Below, one piece after another: positions 37,528 through 47,630 of a stretch of 64,000 nt of DNA. The first letter of the stretch is position 1. Every line of letters begins with the position of its first letter. This DNA is from Cucumis sativus (Eukaryota > Streptophyta > Magnoliopsida > Cucurbitales > Cucurbitaceae): positions 20,302,307 to 20,366,306 of the forward strand of contig NC_026661.2 in the NCBI RefSeq assembly GCF_000004075.3. Reading direction: 5' to 3'. A model generated the notes under the pieces. The model ran no database searches. It saw nothing but the letters and a program-made list of their open reading frames with translations, and was not told the origin of the DNA. A program made the position numbers and the translations under genes.

Positions 37528-39255
37528 ATGAGGTTCTCCAGCAAATCACGATTACATTCTCTTCCTGCTGGAAATTCTTGGGGATTAAACTCAGACTTTG
37601 ATGAGGAAAGATGGGTCATTCAAATTCGTCAATCCTTAGATGAAGAAGAGCTCGAGGAAGATACAGGAATTCCAGTATGCATATTCAATGTCCCCAAGTC
37701 TCTTATGGTCATTGATCCTGATTCCTATATCCCACAGGAAGTGGCAATTGGTCCATACCATCACTGGCGCCAAGAGCTGTATGAGATGGAGAGGTACAAG
37801 ATTGCTGCAGCCAAAAGAGCTCAAAAACAGCTCCAAAGCCTCAAGTTTCACGACCTCGTGGAGAAATTGACCAAGCACGAGCAAAAGACCCGAGCATGCT
37901 ACCACAAATACCTCAATTTCAACAGTGAAACATTTGCTTGGATGATGGCCGTTGATGCCTCCTTCCTGCTCGAGGTTCTCCGAGTATATACGAGAGAAGA
38001 AACAAGTATCTCAAGTGTTTCCTCAAAGTTGTCATATTTGGTAGATTATGAGGGAAGGAAGTCAGCACATAATGCCATTCTGAGAGACATAGTAATGCTT
38101 GAGAATCAGATACCTTTATTTGTTTTGAGAAAGATGTTGGAACTTCAATTTTCAGCTGTTGAACCAGCAGATCAATTGTTGCTTTCTATGCTCCTGGGAC
38201 TCTACGAACATCTTTCTCCTTTCAAGGTGATGGAAGATTTGGTGGAACTTCAAGTTTCGGTCTCAGAATGCTTTCATTTGCTGGATTTTTTGTACAGAAT
38301 TATTACTCCAAAGTTGGCTGATACATTGGAGACCATGGAAGACGATCAAAATCAACAGGAACCCGCCATAGAAATTGTTGAAAGTACCTTTAAACACCCA
38401 TGCAGTCCCTTAAGTAGTCTGGGAAGTGAAATTTGGAAGATTCTCTCAAAGTTAAACAAAGGTCCGGTACATTTATTCAAAAGAATAGCTGGTTCTAGGC
38501 CCTTACTAGTGATCTTCAAACTGCCATGGACAATCGTCTCTAACATTCCTGGAATAGGGATTCTGATGAAGCCTCTTGAATACATATTTTCACTGAAAAA
38601 GGGTGAAGAAGAAAATGATCCAGAAAAGGGGGGGAGTTCAAGGAAAGATGGAAAAATTAGACTTCCTTTGTTGGAGGAAATAACAATTCCTTCAGTGTCG
38701 GAGCTGACAAAATCGGGGGTTCTTTTCTTGCCCATTGGTGGAGGCGTCTCAGCCATTGCCTTTGACTCAAAGGCAGTGATATTTAACCTTCCTACCATTA
38801 AGCTGGATGTGAACTCTGAAGTAGTCTTGAGAAACTTGGTAGCATATGAAGCTTCAAAATCATCAGGGCCTTTGGTTTTCACCCGTTTCATCGAACTAAT
38901 GAATGGGATCATTGATTCTGAGGAGGACGTGAAATTGCTGAGGGAAAAAGGAATCATTTTGAACCATTTGAAGAGCGATGCAGAAGTAGCCGAGCTCTGG
39001 AACGGGATGAGCAAATCCATCAAGTTGACGAAAGTGCCATTCTTGGATAAGGTAATTGAAGATGTAAATAAGCATTACAGTAATAGATGGAAGGTTAAAG
39101 CAGCAAAATTTGTAGAAAAGTACGTGTTTGGTTCATGGCCATTGCTTGCACTTCTGGCTACCATTCTGCTCTTGGCTATGAATGCATTGCAAGCATTTTG
39201 CTCAGTTTATAGCTGCTCTCGGTTCTTCAATCATCTCAGCACTGCCGGGACCTAG
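37528..39255 (+). CDS. DUF247 (UPF0481) protein, left copy
   Basis: Intronless, 575 residues, ATG at 37528. DUF247 hallmarks: ICNVP-like start region (CIFNVPKSL), PQEVAIGPYHH (about 70-80), MMAVDASFLLEVL, DIVMLENQIPLFVL and a conserved C-terminal part (VLRNLVAYEA, FTRFIELMNGIID, LWNGMSKSI). A single hydrophobic segment near the C-terminus (about 532-555, GSWPLLALLATILLL) is a likely membrane anchor. Biochemical function of the family is unknown; some grass DUF247 genes act in self-incompatibility. A tandem paralogue of 573 residues lies at 44841-46562. The middle part (about 275-370) is the most divergent between the two copies. Confidence 0.93.
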   Translation: MRFSSKSRLHSLPAGNSWGLNSDFDEERWVIQIRQSLDEEELEEDTGIPVCIFNVPKSLMVIDPDSYIPQEVAIGPYHHWRQELYEMERYKIAAAKRAQKQLQSLKFHDLVEKLTKHEQKTRACYHKYLNFNSETFAWMMAVDASFLLEVLRVYTREETSISSVSSKLSYLVDYEGRKSAHNAILRDIVMLENQIPLFVLRKMLELQFSAVEPADQLLLSMLLGLYEHLSPFKVMEDLVELQVSVSECFHLLDFLYRIITPKLADTLETMEDDQNQQEPAIEIVESTFKHPCSPLSSLGSEIWKILSKLNKGPVHLFKRIAGSRPLLVIFKLPWTIVSNIPGIGILMKPLEYIFSLKKGEEENDPEKGGSSRKDGKIRLPLLEEITIPSVSELTKSGVLFLPIGGGVSAIAFDSKAVIFNLPTIKLDVNSEVVLRNLVAYEASKSSGPLVFTRFIELMNGIIDSEEDVKLLREKGIILNHLKSDAEVAELWNGMSKSIKLTKVPFLDKVIEDVNKHYSNRWKVKAAKFVEKYVFGSWPLLALLATILLLAMNALQAFCSVYSCSRFFNHLSTAGT

Positions 39256-41149
39256 CTTGCAGGTTTTTCTCATAATTCTTTACCTAAATAACAGCGGAGC
39301 TTTGCCTTTTCTTTCCAATTCCTTTAGCTTTATGTTTTCTTGATGTTGTTATGATTTATAATTCCAAGTTTGTTTGAAACCAGTGGTTTGTTGAGCCATT
39401 CGTTCTCCCTTCTCGATCGGCTTTTGCCAGCCTTAAAGCATTAAAAGAAGGAAATGGAGGAAGGCTTTCTGCTCTACTTGTCTTCGGTCTTGGGCTACAC
39501 AAGAACTTCGTGGGTAATCTTTTTTCTTTAATAGTTTGATGTCAAATATGAAAAGAAAAGATTCGTCCAATTTGTGGAATGGGTTGTTTCTTGATGGTAC
39601 CAAAGTCATTGTTTTATATTACATTGACAAGAATTTAATGTTCGAGTATCGAACTTCTAACCTCAAATTTAACAGCAAAATTTTATGCTAATTGAGTTAT
39701 GCTTAATCTGACACATTGAGTTTAGACTTGATGGTATGGTTTGGTATCGTTTGTAATATGTTTTCTTTCTTTTTCATTGTCATGTCATCGACGGGGTCAA
39801 GTCCTTGGATAGCTGCCCCATTTGGAGTTTCTACTATTGTTCTATTCGTATGTTGGAAGTTTATACTAAATATATATAAATGCAACAAAATGTAATGTCA
39901 AAATTTATGAATGTTAATAAAACTTTTGAAAATAAATGTTATTTTTCAATAAACTATGAAGCTCATAGGTTTTTATTTATTTATTTTTATTTGAAAAAGA
40001 TAAAAATGAATAAGTATTCCCTTAGATTGGAAGATTATTTTAAATAATAAAACTTATGAAAATATTTACAAATAATAGATATTGATAGATTATTATATGT
40101 GTCTATCATGAAATAAATCAGATAGACATAGATAGTTGTCTATCATATATTTGAAAATAACTTGGTGAAAATAACGGTTAACATTTAACTCTCTTTAAAT
40201 TTATAAGGACTTAGTTTAATGGTTTCTTATAGTTAATTCAATATAAGGTAACATCTTGACTAAAATTATACTCTCCATTCTCCACCTTTAAGTGAACTTT
40301 TGGTGAATCATTAACGTTTAGATCTATTTGAAGTTTCTTTATAGACTAACAAAGTCATCAATTGTGCTTCATTTTGGTGTGCTTTCTTGCAAATAGTATT
40401 CATCTCTTTTGTTTTACCTTTATTTGGCGTGACTTGTTAAGTTGTTTGTTTGGGTTGTGTTAAAAAACTAAAGTTGAAATAAGATGGAGTGGTTGAGATG
40501 GTTCAACTTGCACTATCTTATGAGTAACTGTATTGGGATGACTATTTGAGCTTATAGATTTGTAAGCGTGTCTTCAACTTTTTTAAGAAACAAATCAACT
40601 TTGAAAGCGGAGGAAAACATCCTTTTAGGAGTGGCAAAGAAAACGACAATGGCAAGGTAGTCCAACAAAGTCACACAACAAAATGACCAACTACCTAACT
40701 CGTTCAAGAATCATCAATTTTGACCTTGTTATGCTTTTACTTACACCAACAACACCGTCACTAAATCAATTAACGCACGATGAGATGGATAATTTGGCAT
40801 TTGCTCTATTTTTAGCGTGATATAGCAATAGGTTTTATGAGTATGTCCAAATGAATTCTACCTCGTTTTAGGGAGATTTGCTCGTTTGTTCTCTCTCATC
40901 TCATTCCGACAACTATTCCCTTTCCAATACAAACTATTTTCAATTAAAGGAGATCTATTTAGTTACAAAATTAAGTCTTTATTTACGTAAATGTCTTCCA
41001 ATTTAAAACACTCAAAATAACAGTGTATCAGTATTGTAATTGATGTATATTATATTAGTTCAGTGTAACAAATATAAGAAGCGTATATCAAATGCATAAA
41101 TAGTGTATATCAATGTATGTATGGTAAATTGTACTTGCATTTTATTAAT
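39256..41149. other. Spacer between the two copies of the duplicated block
   Basis: Up to about 39530 the sequence matches the 3' flank of the right DUF247 copy. The remainder shows no gene. A GATAGAC-rich stretch lies at about 40085-40145. Confidence 0.5.
40085..40145. repeat. GATAGAC/GTCTATC inverted-repeat element
   Basis: GTCTATC and GATAGAC motifs alternate as inverted repeats, similar to the centre of the element at 36716-36809. It is probably a second, degenerate copy of the same family. Confidence 0.5.
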
Positions 41150-42240
41150 TTTTCCTTCGGTTCCCGCCGTTTCCCTCTCTCTTTTCTCTACTTCTCCGAC
41201 GTGTTTCTCCGCTGGCAACCATTTTATTTTCTATCAATACAATCAACAGCCAGAGTTCGATTTCAAGTTCAACAGCTCAGAGTCTCCTGCTGTCCGTGAG
41301 GCGCTTGATTCTTACTGCAATGACCGAAGGCGATCATACGAGTTTTTCAACTGGGTTGAATCAGAATGTAAGTTCGATCACGCCACTGAGACCCAAACTC
41401 GCATGCTGGACATTCTCGGTAAGTTCTTCGAGTTCGATCTTTCCTGGGTCTTGATTCACCATATGCAATAATCGCCATTTGCTTCACCTGATCACGCCAC
41501 GTTTCGAATTTTGTTAGAGCTCTTATCACCTTTATCTCCCATCTATTTTATCCCATTTCTGACTAATCTTTATGCGTCGACCCCTTTAGTTAGTGAAGCG
41601 ATTGCTGCTTATGAGGGATTGCGGGAGTTTAAATTGAGGGATGAAACTTCGTTTTGTAATCTTATTGATGCACTTTATGAGGGATTGCGATTCGAGTACG
41701 AAGATTCATAACTTAATTCTTCATGGTTGCCGTAAAATTGGGCGGTGGAGTAAATGTAGAGAATTTTGGGAGGTGATGGGTAAGAAGGGTGTTCGTAAGG
41801 ATTTGCAATCGTACTTGTTATATATGGATATACAATGCAAAACTGGGAAGTCTTGGGAGGCTGTTAAATTGTACATGGAGATGAAAAATAAGGGAATGAA
41901 ATTGGATGTTGTGGCCTATAATACAGCGATTCATGCAGTTGGGATTTCGGAAGATGTCGATTTCACCAACAGAGTGTTTCATGAGATGAAGGGAATGGGG
42001 TGTAAGCCTAACGTTGTGACTTGCAATACTATTATTAAGCTATTTTGTGAGAATGGAAGATTCAAGGATGCTCATGTGATTCTCGACCAAATGCTCAAAT
42101 ACTGTCCACCGAATGTTATCACCTATCATTGTTTTTTCAGGTCTCTTGAAAAGCTGAAAGAGATTCTCATGTTATCGACAGGATGATTAAACTTGGGGTT
42201 TATCCAAAAATGGATGCTGATGTGATGCTCATGAGTAAGT
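41150..42240 (+). pseudogene. PPR pseudogene, dead tandem copy of the gene at 34293
   Basis: This aligns along its length with 34310-35410. Breaks seen: the start codon region is lost; a TAA interrupts the frame at 41469 where the intact copy has an Arg-Gln pair; the 'GTTTAAGCGTTATGC' region is replaced by an insertion of about 50 bases (41515-41585); about 55 bases are missing near 41683; a one-base deletion shifts the frame near 42176. After 'AAGTTTGGAAG' at about 42248 the sequence jumps to the equivalent of about 35780, so the last third of the gene is deleted. Long stretches still read as PPR motifs, so inactivation is fairly recent. A shortened protein from 41641-42186 is conceivable but unlikely to function. 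Confidence 0.92.
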
Positions 42241-42598
42241 TTGGAAGGGGAGAGACAAATAGAGCACACAAGAACACATTGTTAAACATCTGGCAAACAT
42301 GATTAACACGATATTACTAGTTAATCTTTAATTTTGAATGTTGAAGTTTGTTCTTTTTTTTAAAAAAAATAAAATTCATTCAGATTAGAGATATCATTGG
42401 CAGGCTATCGTGTTGCATGATGTCCGGATGATTTTCCTGTTCTTGAGGCACTCAGCTGATGATCTTTCAAATTATTCATGAAGGTATCAAATTATTGACG
42501 ATGGATGCATACATTTGATGAATTAATTGAAAAACCACATCTTTCTTGAAACAGAAAATAAATTATTCAATAGATTTTGGTTTCTACTTTATTCATGG

Positions 42599-43310
42599 TA
42601 TTATCTTTGCATGGTTTGTTTCTATGGTTTTTTGTTTCTATTTTATACCCCAATGAATTGGTTTCTACTTCTATTGTTTCTTTCCTTCCATAATTAACCA
42701 TATGAAAGCACGAATCATGTGAGACCACATAATATTCTTTTGTGAGCAAAAGGGATTTCCTGTAAGAGTGTACGTGAGGAGGCTCACAATATCATTAGAG
42801 AAAGGAGAAGCCTATCCAAAGGGGAGGAGGATCTCCTTCCAATATTGCTTGTGAAGTGAAAGGTGCACCGATATTGCTTGTTGGTGCACATTTCACTTCA
42901 CAAGCTAAGGGGCTATATGCCATTCAAATCACAAAAAAAAAACCCCAAAGCGCACACTACAAATCAAGGAGGTGTATCAAAATATTTTACTTTTATCTCC
43001 TAGGGTTTCTTTGTAGCCATAAAATCCACAAGAAATCTCAAACTGCACACTTTCAAAGCATTTTTGTGTATTCTTTCAACCATTATCCTGATTAAACTTT
43101 GGGAAGTGAGTTACCAATATTTTCCCCAACAACAGAGGAGGGAAGAAACGAAGTCATCAATAGTTACGATTAGGAGGAAATTTAGAACATCCACCAAGAC
43201 TATAGAAAACCTCTCCTGTTGGTGGCCATTTGATGAGAAGGGGAGTAATTCCAAAACTCTATGAAACACCGAGAATAGGCTACAAAAATAAAACTTAAAG
43301 AAAGAACTCT
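42599..43310. mobile_element. Insertion of about 0.7 kb in the right block, type uncertain
   Basis: The two blocks align up to 'TTCTACTTTATTCAT' (right) and resume at 'TTATCCATCCCCT', so about 710 bases in the right block have no counterpart at about 36110 in the left one. The flanks TTATTCAT and TTATCCAT may be an eight-base target duplication. A strong hairpin lies inside. The stretch ending CCCCAACA near 43130 recalls an LTR 3' end, but no matching TG start or primer-binding site is clear. No transposase or reverse transcriptase is encoded. Confidence 0.5.
42847..42905. repeat. 23-base inverted repeat (hairpin) within the insertion
   Basis: Arms 42847-42869 and 42883-42905 are reverse complements with one mismatch, separated by 13 bases. 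The arms begin GCTTGTGAAGTGAAA. Confidence 0.9.
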
Positions 43311-44840
43311 TATCCATCCCCTAAAAGGATTTATATTTCTCTATAACAAAAAGTAGAATAGTACCAAAACTTCACAAATTCTTGAGTTTACTTTGGAAGT
43401 ACAACTTCGAAGGGACTGATGGAAAGTTGAATAGTTGAGGATAGCAAGCCTAACTATGTGGATGTCAAGATTCTCCAATAGCTTTGACAAGCATCGCGGA
43501 GATAAGGGGTAGTTGGTAAATGAATTGATGTGGAAACTATCAATATGTAACTTTTGTTCTTTATTTTCTCTCTAAAACTTGTTACTTTTGCTACATCAGG
43601 AAAATGTATCATGTTTCTTATCTAAATTATAGTAAAAAGGAATGGGCTTAGGTTTAATTTTAACATTTTTTTTATGTAGTTACTTTAATTTTTATGAGAA
43701 AATAAGAAACATTTGTGCCTAATAACACAAACACTTTAGTTTTGCTATTGTGTCTACGTGTCAGATACTTGGACACTTGTTGGATAGATATTGGACACTT
43801 GGACACTTGTTGGATAGGTATTAGACACTTTTTAGTACAACAAAAATGTTATACATGCATAGAACATTTGTTGAGTAGGCTAAAAGGATGCATATTTGAC
43901 AGTATTATAATTTTTTTTATTGTGAAATACATCAAGCTAAGTTTTTTAAGCATATAAATGCATCAATTCATTTACTTTGAATTTTCTTTTGGTATAAGAA
44001 TGATATATTTTTTAAAAAATTTAGTGTTTAATAGACTTGTCTTGCCCTGTCGTGTTCTAGATTAAAATACGGTGAGTCACCATGTCTGTTTCTTGTGCAT
44101 TCATGTTGCGTATCCATATATGTGCTTCTGGCTTTAGGGTCCCTTCTTGTTCCTTGTGTGTGAACTGAAGCATATTACGTGTATGATATTGATTTGGTGG
44201 TTTAACTTTTCTAATGATTTAGTGCAATATCAAATGGATAAAAAATTAGAAGCACATACGTTTGCCTATAGAACACATGCACGTTATTAGCTTTTATGCT
44301 TTGATAGTGTCACCGAGCAATTATGTAAATACTTTGGTATTCTATCGTCTGTGTGGGACAGCACTTGTCAAAAATGTGAGATTCTTGGATTATGTGGTGG
44401 GAAAATTGTTTTCATTGACATATGAACGGGTTATTTTATCCTTTTCTAATGAAACCGAAGAAACGAAAGACAATGTAGCAAGCGTGAAAAATATGCGGAT
44501 ATATATATATATATATTTAAATATCAATAAATTTTGTCTGCCATTTCTGTCCTTTTCTGACCTTTAATTGTGGTATGAACATAAAAAACAATACATTAAT
44601 CCACGTCTTTTTTATGTTATTTCTTTCACATGATTGAGCACACGAAAACTTCGTGGGAAAAATTTTAAGATGATGGTAGGACTGCCTTAAACGTTTGGTT
44701 AAAAATCACTGAAGGATAGTTTCAGAACACAGTAGTCTTGACGAAAGTGAATTGAGTTATTTATCAGCCTATAAAACTTCCAACGTTCTAACTGCTCAGT
44801 ACCAATTCATTGCAGATATATTACCATCCCCGTACTTGCC
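43311..44840. other. Right-block spacer and DUF247 promoter
   Basis: Similar to 36110-37527, with interruptions. From about 43705 to 44130 a repeat insertion is present that the left block lacks. The part from about 44310 to 44840 is the promoter-proximal region and is again similar to the left block, including the TGTGTGGGACA-like and ATTATGTGGTGGG motifs. A TA run lies near 44500-44515. Confidence 0.55.
43735..44130. mobile_element. Dispersed repeat copy 1 (GGACACTTG / AAGCATATAAATGCAT family)
   Basis: It has a start with a 30-base tandem repeat (GGACACTTGTTGGATA at 43771 and 43801) and the motif 'GAAATACATCAA ... TTTTAAGCATATAAATGCAT' (about 43924-43962), followed by a TGTCTTGCCCTGTCGTG region and an end near 'GTGCTTCTGG'. 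The same order of motifs occurs in an intron at about 56095-56350. The element is absent from the corresponding position of the left block (about 36510). No protein is encoded. Confidence 0.6.
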
Positions 44841-46562
44841 ATGAGTCTCTCCAGCAAATCACGATTACATTCTCTTCCTGCTGGACATTATTGGGGATTA
44901 AACTTAAGCTATGAGGAAGGATGGGTCAATCAAATTCGTCAATCCATGGATGAAGAAGAGCTCGAGGAAGACATAGGACATCCAGCATGCATATGCACTG
45001 TCCCCAGGTCTCTTATGGCCATTGATCCTGATTCATATACTCCACAGGAAGTCGCAATTGGTCCATACCATCACTGGCGCCAAGAGCTGTATGTGATGGA
45101 GAGGTACAAGATTGCTGCCGCAAGAAAAGCTCAAAAACAGCTCCAAAGCCTCAAGTTTCACAACCTTGTCGAGAAATTGGCCAAGTACGAGCGAAAGACC
45201 CGAGCGTTCTACCACAAATATCTCAATTTCAACAGTGAAACGTTTGCTTGGATGATGGCTATTGACGCATCTTTCCTGCTGGAGGTTCTCCAAGTATATA
45301 CCATCAGAGAAGAGAAGAGTATCTCAAGGGTTTCCTCAAAGTTGTCATGTTTGGTAGTGGTAGATAATGAGGGAAGGAGATCAGCGCAAAATACTATTCT
45401 GAGAGACATAGTAATGCTTGAGAATCAGATACCTTTATTTGTTTTGAGAAAGATGCTGGAACTTCAATCTCCTGCCCTTGAACAAACAAATCAATTGTTG
45501 CTTTCTATGTTGCTGGGACTGTGTGAAGATCTTTCTCCTTTCGAGATGTTGGAACCTCAAGTGTCGGTCTCAGAATGCTTTCATTTGCTTGATTTTCTGT
45601 ACAGAATGATTACTCCAAAGTTGGCTGACCCTCTGGAGATATTGGAAAATGATCAAAATCAAAAGGAATCCACTAAAGAAAATTTCGAAGACGAAAACGC
45701 CTTCAAGCACTTTTGCTGTTCCTTAAGTAGACTGGGAAGTGAAATTTGGAAGATTCTCTCAAAGTTCAACAAAGGCCCGGTACATTTATTCAGAAGAATA
45801 CTTAATTCTAGACCCTTACAAGTGATCTTCAAACTGCCGACAATCGTCTCTAAACTTCCTGGAATTGTGGTTCTGATGAAGCCTCTCAATCACCTATGTT
45901 CTCTGCGAAAAGGTGAAGAAGAAAATGATCTAGAAAAGGGGAGTTCATGGAAAGTTGGAAAAATCAAACTTCCTTTGTCGGAGGAAATAGCAATTCCTTC
46001 AGTGTCCCAGCTGACAAAATCAGGTGTTCATTTCTCAGCCATCGATGGAGGCGTCTCAGCCGTTGCCTTTGACCCAAAGGCAGTGATATTTTACCTTCCC
46101 ACCATTAATCTGGATGTGAACTCTGAAGTAGTATTGAGAAATTTAGTAGCATATGAAGCTTCAAAAGCATCAGGGCCTTTGGTTTTCACTCGTTTCATTG
46201 AATTAATGAATGGCATCATCGATTCTGAAGAGGATGTGAAATTGTTGAAGGAAAAAGGAATCATTCTTAATCATTTGAAGAGCGATGCAGAAGTCGCTGA
46301 TCTCTGGAACGGGATGAGTAAATCCATCAAGTTGACGAAAGTGCCATTCTTGGATAAGGTAATTGAAGATGTAAATAAGTATTACAGTGGTAGATGGAAA
46401 GTTAAAGCTTCAAAATTTGTAAAAAAGTACGTGTTCGGTTCATGGCCATTGCTTGCATTTCTAGCTACCATTTTGCTCTTGGCCATGACTGCATTACAAG
46501 CATTTTGCTCAGTTTATAGCTGCTCTCGGTTCTTCCATCATCTCAACGCTGATGGGACCTAG
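44841..46562 (+). CDS. DUF247 (UPF0481) protein, right copy
   Basis: Intronless, 573 residues, ATG at 44841, intact throughout. It shares all DUF247 landmarks with the left copy: PQEVAIGPYHHW, MMAIDASFLLEVL, DIVMLENQIPLFVL, NLVAYEASKASGP, LMNGIIDSEEDVK and a C-terminal membrane segment GSWPLLAFLATILLL (about 531-553). By eye about four of five residues agree with the copy at 37528, with short indels and concentrated change in the middle linker (about 275-370). Both copies being open over more than 1.7 kb while the neighbouring PPR copy died suggests selection on both. Function unknown for the family. Confidence 0.93.
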   Translation: MSLSSKSRLHSLPAGHYWGLNLSYEEGWVNQIRQSMDEEELEEDIGHPACICTVPRSLMAIDPDSYTPQEVAIGPYHHWRQELYVMERYKIAAARKAQKQLQSLKFHNLVEKLAKYERKTRAFYHKYLNFNSETFAWMMAIDASFLLEVLQVYTIREEKSISRVSSKLSCLVVVDNEGRRSAQNTILRDIVMLENQIPLFVLRKMLELQSPALEQTNQLLLSMLLGLCEDLSPFEMLEPQVSVSECFHLLDFLYRMITPKLADPLEILENDQNQKESTKENFEDENAFKHFCCSLSRLGSEIWKILSKFNKGPVHLFRRILNSRPLQVIFKLPTIVSKLPGIVVLMKPLNHLCSLRKGEEENDLEKGSSWKVGKIKLPLSEEIAIPSVSQLTKSGVHFSAIDGGVSAVAFDPKAVIFYLPTINLDVNSEVVLRNLVAYEASKASGPLVFTRFIELMNGIIDSEEDVKLLKEKGIILNHLKSDAEVADLWNGMSKSIKLTKVPFLDKVIEDVNKYYSGRWKVKASKFVKKYVFGSWPLLAFLATILLLAMTALQAFCSVYSCSRFFHHLNADGT

Positions 46563-47036
46563 TTTGCTGGATCCGCTCTTCCTCTGTCTTATCCGCTGTA
46601 TAATCCTTAAGCAAGACACTAGATTTCTGCTATACTCTCCTCTCCAATTCCTTCAGCTTTGAGCCATTCGTTCTCCCCTCTCGATTGGCATTTGCCAACC
46701 TTAAAGCTTAAAAGAAGAAAATGGTGGAAGGCTTTCTGCTCGACTTGTCTTGGTCTTGGGCTACACAGGAACTTCGTTGGCAACTTTTCTTTTATTAATT
46801 TGTTTGATGTTAAATATGGAAAAAAGAATTGTATAAATGTAGAAAATATTTGTTTGATTTGTATTTTATTGATAAGAATACAATTTTGAGTTTAGATTCT
46901 ATGGTTTGGAATTATATGAATTATTTCATCTCATAAAGTTGTGTGTATATAATGTATATTCATGTCTAACTTGATGAATAAGACAGTAATTATCAAGATT
47001 AATTCGGATGGTTCATCAGATGTTGCGACTTTTAAA

Positions 47037-47160
47037 TTTAAAAACATCGTCCAAAAAGAAAAAAAAAAAACTTTTCTCAATTGTTCCAAGAAAGATAAAA
47101 TTTAAAAACATCGTCCAAGAAGGAAAAAAAAAACTTTTCTCAATTGTTCCAAGAAAGATA
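47037..47160. repeat. Two-copy 64-base tandem repeat
   Basis: Units 47037-47100 and 47101-47160 are almost identical (TTTAAAAACATCGTCCAA ... TTGTTCCAAGAAAGATA) and differ mainly in the length of the internal poly-A. Confidence 0.9.
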
Positions 47161-47224
47161 CGTGACTGTCCATTTTCATGCTCTCCATTTCAAATTAATA
47201 GGGCAGGAAGCATTACTTTCAAGT

Positions 47225-47262
47225 GGGAGATAGTGAAAGAAATGGGAGATAGTGAAAGAAAT
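47225..47262. repeat. Two-copy 19-base tandem repeat
   Basis: GGGAGATAGTGAAAGAAAT occurs twice head to tail, without a mismatch. Confidence 0.95.
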
Positions 47263-47458
47263 AAAAGTAGAGGGTGAAAACTTTTGAAATTTGTTCCAAA
47301 CTATAGTTACAAAGTTTTTTTTTCCATTAAGATTAAAAAGTATACATGATATCATTTACATAAACTCGTATAACATATCTGGCGATGTTATTTACAACTA
47401 TATGAAAGATATCATTCACATGAGTCATATTTGATTAGCTAGTTTTAATTTCATTTAG

Positions 47459-47630
47459 TCATGACTATCTCTACAAGGGTCTAATCAAAATTCAGTTAAA
47501 TTACTTATTATCTTTACAAAGGTCTTGCTATGGCTATCTTTATCAAGACTATAACTATCTTTACAAGGGTCTTACTATGACTCTATCTCTATAAAGACCT
47601 TGCCATGACTATCTCTACAAGGGTCTTTCC
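47459..47630. repeat. Degenerate tandem repeats of a 'CTATCTCTACAAGGGTCT' unit
   Basis: Five or more imperfect units of roughly 25-45 bases built on ATGACTATCTCTACAAGGGTCTT, at 47459, 47510, 47535, 47555 and 47605. Confidence 0.75.

Noticed and set aside
38352-39023. 223-codon minus-strand frame inside the left DUF247 gene
   Set aside because: It is the antisense shadow of an intact, recognisable coding sequence.
41641-42186. 181-codon PPR-like frame as a functional short gene
   Set aside because: It is the middle of a decayed copy; start, N-terminus and last third present in the intact paralogue are missing.
42718-43130. Solo LTR with TG...CA ends
   Set aside because: The flanking five bases do not match and no primer-binding site or polypurine tract is seen.
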